Shown here in pieces: positions 32,162 through 39,662 of a stretch of DNA of 64,000 bases (its first letter is position 1; each line of letters opens with the position of its first letter). The stretch lies in NCBI GenBank assembly GCA_965221215.1, contig OZ244872.1:1054001-1118000 (forward strand). The letters are read 5' to 3'. The notes under the pieces are model-generated. The model had not been told where the DNA came from. It searched no databases and saw nothing but the letters and a program-made list of their open reading frames with translations. The translations under genes and the position numbers were made by a program. Source of the stretch: Aldehydirespirator sp965221215 (GTDB lineage: Bacteria > Actinomycetota > Acidimicrobiia > Acidimicrobiales > Aldehydirespiratoraceae).

Positions 32162-32653
32162 ATGGAAGCTGCGATCATCAGCGTCTTGGGCGCGGGCCTG
32201 CTGGGCCTGTTCGGTGTCTTCATGCAGCTGATGCGGTCCGACATGCGGTCCCTCGGCCAGCGCCTGGACGCCCGCTTCGATGCCCTGGAGAAGTCCTTGC
32301 GGGGCGAGATCAGTGAGGCGAGGGAGGATCTTGGTCGGTTGGAGAAGTCTTTGCGGGGCGAGATCAGTGAGGCGAGGGAGGATCTTGGTCGGTTGGAGAA
32401 GTCTTTGCGGGGCGAGATCAGTGAGGTGAGGGAGGATCTTGGTCGGTTGGAGAAGTCTTTGCGGGGCGAGATCAGTGAGGTGAGGGAGGATCTTGGTCGG
32501 TTGGAGAAGTCTTTGCGGGGCGAGCTTGGCGAAGTGAAGGAGAGGCTTGCGGCGATCGAGGCGACCCAGGCTGAGCATGGTCGCCTTCTTGAGCACATGA
32601 TGGACCATGGCGAGAGGCTCGCCGCGCTGGAGGGTGCGGCCCGATTCGGCTAG
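32162..32653 (+). CDS. Membrane-anchored protein with 18-residue tandem helical repeats
   Basis: Protein of 163 residues from ATG 32162, chosen because GGGAGG (32149-32154) lies 7 bases upstream. An N-terminal transmembrane helix (about residues 3-24, AIISVLGAGLLGLFGVFMQL) is followed by SDMRSLGQRLDARFDALEK and four nearly identical 18-residue units with pattern SLRGEISE[AV]REDLGRLEK, a partial fifth, and a tail EATQAEHGRLLEHMMDHGERLAALE. Eighteen residues equal exactly five turns of a straight alpha-helix, so each unit repeats the same face. The outline resembles coiled-coil anchor proteins; no function is recognised. It diverges from the molybdopterin gene across 73 bases of AT-richer DNA. 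Confidence 0.8.
   Translation: MEAAIISVLGAGLLGLFGVFMQLMRSDMRSLGQRLDARFDALEKSLRGEISEAREDLGRLEKSLRGEISEAREDLGRLEKSLRGEISEVREDLGRLEKSLRGEISEVREDLGRLEKSLRGELGEVKERLAAIEATQAEHGRLLEHMMDHGERLAALEGAARFG
32294..32509 (+). repeat. Four 54-base tandem repeats within a coding region
   Basis: Units at 32294-32347, 32348-32401, 32402-32455 and 32456-32509 are nearly identical at base level (a TCC/TCT change and GCG/GTG at one codon), and a fifth is cut short after about 15 bases. Near-identity at synonymous sites points to recent expansion or ongoing homogenisation. Confidence 0.95.
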
Positions 32654-32673
32654 CGGGCTCTGAGCCCCTGCTC

Positions 32674-33462
32674 TCAGTACATGGAGGCTGAGCGAACTGG
32701 GGGCTCCTCGCCGCGGGCCCGGCTCAGCTCGTCCTCGAGCGCCCGGGTGAGCGCCACCGTGTCGGACGTGGCGGTGATCATGCGGAAACCTTGGGTGGCC
32801 CGTAGCTGGCACAGCTCCGACAGGGTGTGGCAGCCCGCTACTACGCCGTGGCGGGCGCAGCCGTCAAGGATCGCCGCCACCGCCGCGTCGAAGGAGGGCT
32901 CGCCGTCGTTGTTGCCCGGTCTCAGACCTAGGCTGACCGACAGGTCCGACGGCCCCACGTACACGGCGTCGACCCCCGGAACCGACAAGATGTCGTCGAG
33001 GTTGGCCACCGCTTCGATGGTCTCCACCATAGGGATCACCGCCACGTCGGCGTTGGCGTCGGCGAAGTAGTCGCCGCCCTCCTGGCGCACCACCCGGGTT
33101 CCGGCGTAGCTGCGGCTGCCGTCAGGGGCGTAGCGGCAGGCCTGCACCGCGGCCTCGGCCTCGGCCCCGGTGTTGACCATGGGGATGACGATCCCTCTGG
33201 CCCCGGCGTCGAGGCTCTTGCCGATGATGCCCGGCTCGTTCCACGGCACCCGCACCAGCGGGGTGCCCGAGCCGATGTTGATGGCCTGCAGCATGCGCCA
33301 GGCGTCGCTGTAGTCGATGAGGCCGTGCTGGATGTCCACGCAGACGTAGTCGAAGTCGCAGCGGGCCACCATCTCTGCCGAGTAGGCGCTGGGAATGCCG
33401 AGCCAGCCGCCGACGGCGGGCTCGCCCGACGCCCACCGCTCTCGCATGGGGTTTCTTCTCAT
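32674..33462 (-). CDS. HpcH/HpaI family aldolase
   Basis: Class II pyruvate-type aldolase of 262 residues. Motifs are DYVCVDIQHGLIDY with the catalytic His, LVRVPWNEPGIIGKSLDAGARGIVIPMVNT, VIPMVETIEAVANLDDI carrying the metal-binding Glu, and YVGPSDLSVSLG carrying the Asp. Members cleave 4-hydroxy-2-oxo acids to pyruvate and an aldehyde, as in aromatic catabolism or rhamnonate/glucarate pathways; the substrate is undetermined. ATG 33462 is preferred because AAGGAA lies 5 bases upstream and the protein then begins MRRNPMRERW. It is convergent with the coiled-coil gene. Confidence 0.9.
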   Translation of the reverse strand: MRRNPMRERWASGEPAVGGWLGIPSAYSAEMVARCDFDYVCVDIQHGLIDYSDAWRMLQAINIGSGTPLVRVPWNEPGIIGKSLDAGARGIVIPMVNTGAEAEAAVQACRYAPDGSRSYAGTRVVRQEGGDYFADANADVAVIPMVETIEAVANLDDILSVPGVDAVYVGPSDLSVSLGLRPGNNDGEPSFDAAVAAILDGCARHGVVAGCHTLSELCQLRATQGFRMITATSDTVALTRALEDELSRARGEEPPVRSASMY

Positions 33463-33523
33463 GGTCGTTCCTTCTATCACCCGTTGGGTCGCGAGCGGTC
33501 ACCGGCATCGGTCCCGCCGCCTG

Positions 33524-34933
33524 TCAGGCACGGGCGGCGACTAGGTCCCACAGTGCGTCCACGTCGCGCTCGGTGGTCCACGTCGATCCGACCGAGATCC
33601 GCACGAAGCGCCGCCCGTCGATCTCCGACGCGGTCACATAGAACCGGCCGTCGGCGTTGATGTCTGCCGCCAGTGCTTCGGTGGCCGCATTGCCGCCGCA
33701 GTGGGCGAACGACACCAGCGCGAAGTGCACCGGGGCGATGCGCTCCAGCCGCGGATGGCCGTCGATCCGCTCGGCCAGGGCGCGGGCCCAGCCGACATGG
33801 TTGCGGATCATCCGCCGCAGCCCCTCCGCGCCGAAGCCGCGCAGCACGAACCACAGCTTGAGGGCCCGGAACGGCCGCCCCAGCGGTGCATGCCAGTCCC
33901 GGTAGTCGATCACCTGCCCCGACTCCGACGCCGGGTTGCGCAGGTAGGGGGGAGTCACGCTGAGAGTGGAGATCAGCGGCTCGCGGTCGGCCACCCACAT
34001 CACCGAGCACTCGAGGTTGGTGGCCAGCCACTTGTGGGGGTTGAAGGTGTAGCTGTCGGCCAGCTCGAGGCCGTCGTGATGGTCGCGGAACTCCTCGCAG
34101 ACCATGGCCGAGCCCCCGTAGGCGGCATCGACGTGGTGCCACATCTGCTCGGTCCGGGCGATCTCGCCCAGCGGACGCAGCGGATCGACGGCGGCGGTGC
34201 CGGTGGTGCCGATGTTGGAGCCCACGAAGGCGGGCACCAGGCCTGATCGGCGGTCGGCGGCGACCGCCTCGGCCAGCGCCGCGGGCCGGGCCGCGAACTC
34301 CGAGTCGACGCCCAGCAGGCGGATGTGGCCGAGCCCGGCCATCGTCGCCCCCTTCTGCAGCGACGAGTGGGCCTGGGTAGAGGTGTAGGCCACCATCTTC
34401 TCGGCCGGCGCCCCGGTGCGCTGGCGACACTGCTCGCGGGCCACCACCATGGCGGTGTGAGTGGCGGTCGATGCGCCCGCCTGGAGCACCCCGCCGCCCG
34501 GTCCGGTGGATTTCCACGACTGGGGCACGCCCATCAGGTCGACCAGCCAGTCGAGCACCTGGGACTCGATCTCGGTGGCGGCGGGGGAGGTCGACCACAG
34601 CATCCCCTGCACCCCGATCCCGGCCGCGGCCAGCTCGCCGAGCACGGCCGGCGGGGAGGTCTGGGCCGGGAAGAAGGCGAACCATCCAGGATGCTGCCAG
34701 TGGGCCAGGCCCGGCACCACCACCCGGTCCAGGTCGGCCAGGACCGCGTTGAAGGGCTCCGGATGCTCGGGGGCGTGCTCTCCGAGCTTGGCCCGCACCT
34801 CGCCCGGCACCACCGGCTCGATCACCGGCCGGCTGGCCAGCCCGGCCAGATAGTCGGCCACCCAGTCCACCAGGGCGTGGCCGTTGCGCCGGAACTCCTC
34901 GAGGTCGAGCGGATCAGGCGGCAGCTGCACCAT
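33524..34933 (-). CDS. Pyridoxal-dependent decarboxylase, aromatic-L-amino-acid decarboxylase type (group II)
   Basis: PLP enzyme of 469 residues. Signature elements are HPGWFAFFPAQTSPPAVLGE and GVQGMLWSTSPAATEIE near the substrate entrance, GGVLQAGASTATHTA for phosphate binding, STQAHSSLQKGA, WHHVDAAYGGSA with the PLP-binding Asp, and TFNPHKWLATN where the Lys forms the Schiff base. It belongs to the DOPA/tryptophan/tyrosine decarboxylase family; which amine it makes is not clear. ATG 34933 gives the conserved start PDPLDLEEFRRNGHALVDW. It is separated by 61 bases from the aldolase gene on the same strand. Confidence 0.92.
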   Translation of the reverse strand: MVQLPPDPLDLEEFRRNGHALVDWVADYLAGLASRPVIEPVVPGEVRAKLGEHAPEHPEPFNAVLADLDRVVVPGLAHWQHPGWFAFFPAQTSPPAVLGELAAAGIGVQGMLWSTSPAATEIESQVLDWLVDLMGVPQSWKSTGPGGGVLQAGASTATHTAMVVAREQCRQRTGAPAEKMVAYTSTQAHSSLQKGATMAGLGHIRLLGVDSEFAARPAALAEAVAADRRSGLVPAFVGSNIGTTGTAAVDPLRPLGEIARTEQMWHHVDAAYGGSAMVCEEFRDHHDGLELADSYTFNPHKWLATNLECSVMWVADREPLISTLSVTPPYLRNPASESGQVIDYRDWHAPLGRPFRALKLWFVLRGFGAEGLRRMIRNHVGWARALAERIDGHPRLERIAPVHFALVSFAHCGGNAATEALAADINADGRFYVTASEIDGRRFVRISVGSTWTTERDVDALWDLVAARA

Positions 34934-35049
34934 GGGGATGGTAACGGTGCTCGGCGGTAGCCTCCGGGGCGCACACGGATGGGCCGCGGCGCACCGTCGC
35001 GGCACCTCTCCGGTGCGAGCCTTCCATCTGCTTCCAAAGGAGACGCACC

Positions 35050-35550
35050 ATGGCCGAGATCACCCACCGGGGCCGCCCGCTCCAGACCTCCGGCGACTTG
35101 CCGCCGGTGGGCGGCCGGGCCCCCGCCTTCACGCTGACCGACGGCGACCTCGGTTCGGTCACCTCCGAGGACCTGCTCGGCGGTCGGGTGGTGTTGAACA
35201 TCTTCCCGTCGATCGACACCCCGACCTGCGCTCAAAGCGTGCGCACCTTCAACCAGCGGGCCGCCGGCCTGTCCGACACCACCGTGGTGTGCGTGTCGGC
35301 CGACCTGCCGTTCGCGGCCAACCGGTTTTGCGGGGCCGAGGGCATCGAGAACGTGAGCATCGGCTCGACCTTCCGCCACCCGGAGTTCCTCGACGACTAC
35401 GGGGTGGGCATCGGCGAGGGTCCGCTGGCCGGCCTGGCTGCCCGGGCGGTGGTGGTGGTCGGCGCCGACGGCAACGTGCTGCACGCCGAGATGGTGTCCG
35501 AGATTGGCGACGAGCCCGACTACGACGCCGCCATCGCCGCTTTGGGCTGA
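35050..35550 (+). CDS. tpx: Thiol peroxidase (atypical 2-Cys peroxiredoxin)
   Basis: Reduces hydroperoxides with electrons from thioredoxin. The 166-residue chain has the Tpx pattern: FPSIDTPTCAQSVRTFN with peroxidatic C60 and VSADLPFAANRFCGAEGIENV with resolving C94, the two cysteines characteristic of Tpx. An AAAGGAGA ribosome site precedes the ATG. A thioredoxin gene lies 2.5 kb downstream. The gene is divergent from the decarboxylase. Confidence 0.96.
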   Translation: MAEITHRGRPLQTSGDLPPVGGRAPAFTLTDGDLGSVTSEDLLGGRVVLNIFPSIDTPTCAQSVRTFNQRAAGLSDTTVVCVSADLPFAANRFCGAEGIENVSIGSTFRHPEFLDDYGVGIGEGPLAGLAARAVVVVGADGNVLHAEMVSEIGDEPDYDAAIAALG

Positions 35551-35631
35551 CTCGCCTCCGTCAAGTCACAGGGTCGGCGTGATGACGCCGTTCGCTCAGG
35601 TGCCCAGTCAACCCCTGAGAGGAGGAGTGCG

Positions 35632-36615
35632 GTGAGGGTCGGGTTCATCGGACTGGGCAACGTGGGCTCGAAGCTGGCCGGCAGCCTGCTGCGCAACCGC
35701 TTCGATCTGGTGGCGCGCGACCTGGACCGCTCGGCCGCGGCTGCGCTGGAGGCGGCGGGAGCGGGCTGGGCCGACAGTCCCGCCGAGATGGCCGAGGCGG
35801 CCGACATGGTGATCACCTGTTTGCCCAGCCCCGCAGCCAGCGCCGCGGTGATGGAGGGCGATGACGGGATCCTGGCCGGTCTGGCCGCTCGGACGGGAAG
35901 CGCCCGCGGCGGTGAGGCGCCGATCTGGGCCGAGATGAGCACCACTGACGAGGCCGAAGTCCGCCGCCTGGCCGCGCTGGTGGCCGAGGCGGGCGCCGCG
36001 GCGGTGGACTGCCCGGTGTCGGGCGGCTGCCATCGGGCCGCCACCGGCAACATCTCGATCTTCGCGGGCTGCGACCGGCCGACCTTCGAGCGGGCCCTGC
36101 CCGTGCTCAGCGCCATGGGTCGCAACATCCTGCACACCGGGCCCGTGGGGTCGGCGTCGGTGCTGAAGGTGGTGACCAACTATCTGGCCACCGCCAACCT
36201 CGTGTCGCTGGGCGAGGCGCTGGTCACCTCCAAGCTGGCCGGCATCGACCTGAACACCGCCTATGAGGCCATCCGCATATCTTCGGGCAACTCGTTCGTG
36301 CACGAGACCGAGAGCCAGGTGATCCTCAACGGCAGCCGCGACATCAACTTCACCATGGACCTGGTGCAGAAGGACCTGTCGCTGTTCGCGGCGGTGGCCG
36401 AGCGGGCCGGCGTGCCGCTGGAGCTGGCGCCGGTGCTGATCGACATCTTCGACGACGCCGCGGCCCGCTACGGGGCCCGGGAGTGGTCGCCCAACGTGGT
36501 GCGCCGCCTGGAGGAGGCCACCGGCGCTGCCTTGCTGGCTCCCGGCTTTCCTTCTCAGATACTGGATTCCGAGCCTGAGGTGCCTGGCTGCGAGGTCATT
36601 GTTAGCCGCGGCTGA
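35632..36615 (+). CDS. NAD(P)-dependent beta-hydroxyacid dehydrogenase family oxidoreductase
   Basis: Second member of this family in the window (327 residues), with FIGLGNVGSKLAGSLL for NAD(P) binding, DCPVSGGCHRAATGN for substrate binding and SASVLKVVTNYLATANLVSLGEAL with the catalytic Lys. Two differences from the 21-kb paralogue stand out: an insertion after the third strand (GLAARTGSARGGEAP) and an extended C-terminus of about 30 residues. The GTG start is preceded by a strong AGGAGG at 35620-35626. It probably has a different substrate from the paralogue. Confidence 0.88.
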   Translation: MRVGFIGLGNVGSKLAGSLLRNRFDLVARDLDRSAAAALEAAGAGWADSPAEMAEAADMVITCLPSPAASAAVMEGDDGILAGLAARTGSARGGEAPIWAEMSTTDEAEVRRLAALVAEAGAAAVDCPVSGGCHRAATGNISIFAGCDRPTFERALPVLSAMGRNILHTGPVGSASVLKVVTNYLATANLVSLGEALVTSKLAGIDLNTAYEAIRISSGNSFVHETESQVILNGSRDINFTMDLVQKDLSLFAAVAERAGVPLELAPVLIDIFDDAAARYGAREWSPNVVRRLEEATGAALLAPGFPSQILDSEPEVPGCEVIVSRG

Positions 36616-36663
36616 CGGGCTGGTTCAGCCAACGGGCTTTTCCGGCCGGCGGGTCCTGTCGTC

Positions 36664-36713
36664 GAGTCGGAACGACCGAACGGGCTTCGCCCTATCCTCG
36701 GTCGTTCCGACTC
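36664..36713. terminator. Strong perfect hairpin downstream of the dehydrogenase
   Basis: GAGTCGGAACGACCGA (36664-36679) and TCGGTCGTTCCGACTC (36698-36713) form a perfect 16-bp stem; the loop itself contains a GGGC-TTC-GCCC stem. It lies 48 bases after the dehydrogenase stop. There is no T-run, so termination or mRNA protection is inferred from strength and place. Confidence 0.55.
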
Positions 36714-36735
36714 GCCGCCACCCCCCGGCCTCTCC

Positions 36736-36786
36736 CAGCAGTTTCCAACGGTCAGCAGTTTCCAACGGTCAGCAATTCCCAACGGG
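36736..36786. repeat. Three tandem 17-base repeats
   Basis: CAGCAGTTTCCAACGGT occurs at 36736-36752 and 36753-36769, and a third copy with three changes at 36770-36786. The array ends 3 bases from the 3' end of tRNA-Ala on the opposite strand. Together with the hairpin it accounts for most of the 174-base gap. Confidence 0.9.
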
Positions 36787-36789
36787 CAG

Positions 36790-36862
36790 TGGAGCTAAGG
36801 GGAATTGAACCCCTGACCTCTTCCATGCCATGGAAGCGCTCTACCAACTGAGCTATAGCCCC
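36790..36862 (-). tRNA. tRNA-Ala (anticodon GGC)
   Basis: On the minus strand the acceptor GGGGCTA pairs with TAGCTCC (one G-T), the D arm holds AGCTCAGTTGGTAGAGC, the anticodon arm is CTTCC-ATGGCAT-GGAAG giving anticodon GGC, and the T arm is AGGGG-TTCAATT-CCCCT. The discriminator is A and CCA is not encoded. Confidence 0.97.
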
Positions 36863-36927
36863 GAGGGTGCCGACAGGCTAGCGGGTGTGGTCGGGCCATC
36901 CGCGTGCCTGGGCCGGGCTCGGCGCGG

Positions 36928-37956
36928 TCAGGTTGCCTTGATCTCCTCGATGATCGGGCTCCAGCGCTCCCTGTCGCTCACCCCGGTGTAGAACTGGAGC
37001 CGGTCGAGCGTGCCGCCGAAGCGCTCGGCGATGCGTCCCGGCACCTCGTGGGGCTCGGCCACCACCGCGAAGGCGTCGAGCATCTCGTCGTCGATCACGT
37101 CGCCCATCTCGACCCACCGGCCCCGCTTCGACAGGCGGTTGAGCTCGGTCTGGGCGTCGCCCCAGCCGTGATGCTCCAACACGCCCCGGTAGGCGGGCGT
37201 CGAGCCGTAGAAGGCGATCTGTTGGCGAGTGCGGGCCGCGGCGGCGGCCGCCTCCTCCTCGCGGAATCCCGACACCACGAACACCGGCATCGAGATCTGG
37301 AAGTCGGACCGCTTCCGACCGGCGTCGGCCAGCCCGGCGCGCACGTTGGGCATGGTCACGTCGCGCAGGTACTCGGCCGTCTGGAAGGCGTGGCACACCA
37401 GCCCGTCGGCGGCCCGGCCCGCCACCTGGGTCATCAGCGGCCCCACCGCGGAGATCAGGATGGGCGGGGGCGCCGCGTCGATGGGGCCGGGGCTGAACAT
37501 GGGCGTCATCAGGGTGTGGCGGTAGAAGTCGCCCCGGAAGTTGAGCCGCTCGCCGGTCTGCCAACACTCCCAGATGGCCCGGATGGCGCCGATCATCTCC
37601 TCCATGCGGGCCGCGGGCCGCGACCACGGCATCGAGAAGCGCTTGGTGATGTGGGCCTGGATCTGGCTGCCCAGCCCGAGCAGGAACCTGCCCTGCGACA
37701 AGGCCTGCAGATCCCAGGCGACCTGCGCCAGCACCATGGGATTGCGGGCGAACCCCACTGCAATGGCGGTCATCAACTCGATGCGCTCGGTGCGGGGGGC
37801 GGCCAGCGCCAGGGGCAGGAACGGGTCGTGGCTGGTCTCGGCCGTCAGCAGACCGCTGTAGCCGTCGCGCTCCAGCATCCGGGCCCGGTCGCCGATGTCG
37901 GCCAGTTCACGGCTGTCGGGCTCTTCGGGGAGGCCGATCCAGGCGTCGATCTTCAT
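36928..37956 (-). CDS. LLM class F420-dependent oxidoreductase
   Basis: Luciferase-like monooxygenase-fold protein of 342 residues. Features are MKIDAWIGLPEEP, the barrel segment YSGLLTAETSHDPFLPLALAAPRTERIELMTAIAVGFARNPMVLA typical of F420-binding members, GRFLLGLGSQIQAHI, and PPPILISAVGPLMTQVAGRAADGLVCHAF. Such enzymes use coenzyme F420 rather than FMN in actinobacteria; the substrate is unknown. GGAG lies 6 bases before ATG 37956. It is divergent from the thioredoxin gene. Confidence 0.87.
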   Translation of the reverse strand: MKIDAWIGLPEEPDSRELADIGDRARMLERDGYSGLLTAETSHDPFLPLALAAPRTERIELMTAIAVGFARNPMVLAQVAWDLQALSQGRFLLGLGSQIQAHITKRFSMPWSRPAARMEEMIGAIRAIWECWQTGERLNFRGDFYRHTLMTPMFSPGPIDAAPPPILISAVGPLMTQVAGRAADGLVCHAFQTAEYLRDVTMPNVRAGLADAGRKRSDFQISMPVFVVSGFREEEAAAAAARTRQQIAFYGSTPAYRGVLEHHGWGDAQTELNRLSKRGRWVEMGDVIDDEMLDAFAVVAEPHEVPGRIAERFGGTLDRLQFYTGVSDRERWSPIIEEIKAT

Positions 37957-38067
37957 GTTGATCTCCAAACGGGGTGGGGTGGAATCGAGGTGGGCCGAGC
38001 CGCTGGGGCGCCGGCTGGAGTGGCGGCGGGCTGAATCCGGCGCGGCGGCCGATACGTTGCGCTGGCG

Positions 38068-38775
38068 ATGGCCGACGTTACCGACGCCACGTTCCAGGCC
38101 CAAGTGGTGGACCGGTCCCGGACCGTTCCGGTGATCGTGGACCTGTGGGCCTCGTGGTGCGAGCCCTGTCGGCAGCTGACCCCGCTGATCGAGAAGGCAG
38201 TGGCCTCCACCGGCGGCGCCGTCGAGTTGGCCAAGGTGGACATCGAGAAGAACCCGGGGGTGGCCCAGGCCTTCCGGGTCCAGTCGATCCCCGCGGTCTA
38301 CGCCATGGTGGACGGCCAGGTGGCCGACGGCTTCGTCGGCGCCCAGGGCGAGGCCGCGGTGCAAGAGTTCGTGCAGCGGCTGCTGCCCGTGCCGGAGGCG
38401 ACCGAGATCGAGACGCTGGTCGAGGCGGGCGACGAGGCCTCCCTGAGGGCCGCCCTCGAGCTCGAGTCCGACAATGCGGCCGCGGTGACGGCCCTGGCCG
38501 GGCTGCTCATCGACGACGGCCAGGTGGATGAGGCCGTCGAACTGCTGGAACGGATCCCCGAGACGCCCGAGACCCGCCGGTTGACGGCCCTGGCCCGGGT
38601 GCAGGGCTCAGCCGGCGGCGTGTCGGAGGTCGAGGCCGAGCTGGCCGGACTCCTGGCCGCGGTCAAGGCCGACGAGGAGGCCCGCCAGCGTTTCGTCGAT
38701 CTTCTGGAGGTGCTCGGACCCGACGACCCCCGTACCTCCGCCTGGCGCAAGCGCCTCTCCGCCGCGCTGTTCTGA
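38068..38775 (+). CDS. Thioredoxin with C-terminal TPR-like domain (CnoX/YbbN-like)
   Basis: Protein of 235 residues with an N-terminal thioredoxin fold (VIVDLWASWCEPCRQLTPLIEK, active site C31-E-P-C34, and the cis-Pro in VQSIPAVYAMVDG) and a helical tetratricopeptide-like C-terminal half (from about 115, SDNAAAVTALAGLLIDDGQVDEAVELLERIP). This layout matches CnoX, a chaperone-thioredoxin that guards clients against oxidation. The C-E-P-C motif differs from the usual C-G-P-C; Glu at this place should shift the redox potential. It starts at ATG 38068, with TACGTT 9 bases upstream. The gap of 182 bases after it shows nothing but a TAGTCT box near 38887. Confidence 0.88.
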   Translation: MADVTDATFQAQVVDRSRTVPVIVDLWASWCEPCRQLTPLIEKAVASTGGAVELAKVDIEKNPGVAQAFRVQSIPAVYAMVDGQVADGFVGAQGEAAVQEFVQRLLPVPEATEIETLVEAGDEASLRAALELESDNAAAVTALAGLLIDDGQVDEAVELLERIPETPETRRLTALARVQGSAGGVSEVEAELAGLLAAVKADEEARQRFVDLLEVLGPDDPRTSAWRKRLSAALF

Positions 38776-38957
38776 CCGGCCTGAGCGGGCGGGTCTCGGC
38801 AGTGCTTCCAATGTGAGCGACGCCACTGCATGAGGTCGCGACAAGTTCCGCCGCTAGATCGGTGCCGGTCTGAATTGAGGGGCGCTAGTCTCGCTGGCGG
38901 CTAGCCGGCTGCCTTTGTTGTGTCGGTCTCACGGCAAGGCGGCGCGGGAGACGGGCA

Positions 38958-39647
38958 GTGGACACGCCATCTGGCGGTGGCCGAAAGCTCACCGCAGTGT
39001 CGGCGGGCGCGCTGGCCGACCGGCTCGGGGTGTCGGTGGCGGCGGTGGTTCTCGGCGTGCTGGGGGTCATCGGGGCTGCCATCGGGGGATGGTGGGCGCT
39101 GCGGACTCCGTCGGGGCCGGACCCGGCCGAGATCCTCCCCAGGGCCGGCTCGGTGGAGATCGGTGTCCCGGTTCCGTCGTCGGTGCCGGATGCGGCCCGG
39201 ATCGTGGTGGACGTAGTCGGGGCGGTTGCTCGTCCCGGCCTGCACGAGCTTCCCGCCGGGAGCCGGGTGGCCGACGCGGTGGAGGCGGCGGGCGGGCTCA
39301 CGGCTGAGGCCGACCGGATACGCCTCAACCTGGCCGAGCCGCTCGCCGACGGGGCCCGCCTGTGGGTGCCGGAGGTCAGCGAGATGGCGGCCCCTGAAGT
39401 CGTCGGCCTTACTTCCGGTTCTGGGGCCGTTGAAGGATCTTCGGCCGGTCCGCTGAATATCAACACCGCGGGCGCGGCTGCGCTCGAGGAACTGCCCGGC
39501 ATCGGCCCGGCGCTGGCCGCGGCCATAGTCGAGCATCGTCAGCGGTTCGGCCCGTTCGCTTCGGTCGACGAGTTGACCGAGGTCTCCGGCATCGGCTCGG
39601 TCAAGCTCGAGCAGATCCGCCCCCGGGCCACGGTGAACGGCCCGTGA
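38958..39647 (+). CDS. comEA: ComEA-like DNA-binding competence protein
   Basis: Membrane-anchored DNA receptor of 229 residues. A transmembrane helix (about residues 27-47, AAVVLGVLGVIGAAIGGWWAL) is followed by an SLBB/soluble-ligand-like domain (IVVDVVGAVARPGLHELPAGSRVADAVEAAGG) and a C-terminal helix-hairpin-helix pair (LNINTAGAAALEELPGIGPALAAAIVEHR; SVDELTEVSGIGSVKLEQIRP) that binds DNA. This is the standard actinobacterial ComEA. It starts at GTG 38958; comEC follows after 15 bases, so the two are cotranscribed for DNA uptake. Confidence 0.93.
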   Translation: MDTPSGGGRKLTAVSAGALADRLGVSVAAVVLGVLGVIGAAIGGWWALRTPSGPDPAEILPRAGSVEIGVPVPSSVPDAARIVVDVVGAVARPGLHELPAGSRVADAVEAAGGLTAEADRIRLNLAEPLADGARLWVPEVSEMAAPEVVGLTSGSGAVEGSSAGPLNINTAGAAALEELPGIGPALAAAIVEHRQRFGPFASVDELTEVSGIGSVKLEQIRPRATVNGP

Positions 39648-39662
39648 CGGGCGCGGCCAGCC

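Noticed and set aside
32294..32509. Possible CRISPR or intergenic satellite
   Set aside because: The 54-base units are in frame within a gene that has a ribosome-binding site and a membrane anchor, and there are no spacers.
38885..39526. Minus-strand protein opposite comEA
   Set aside because: Low-complexity Ser/Ala/Arg composition and no motifs; comEA on the plus strand is complete.
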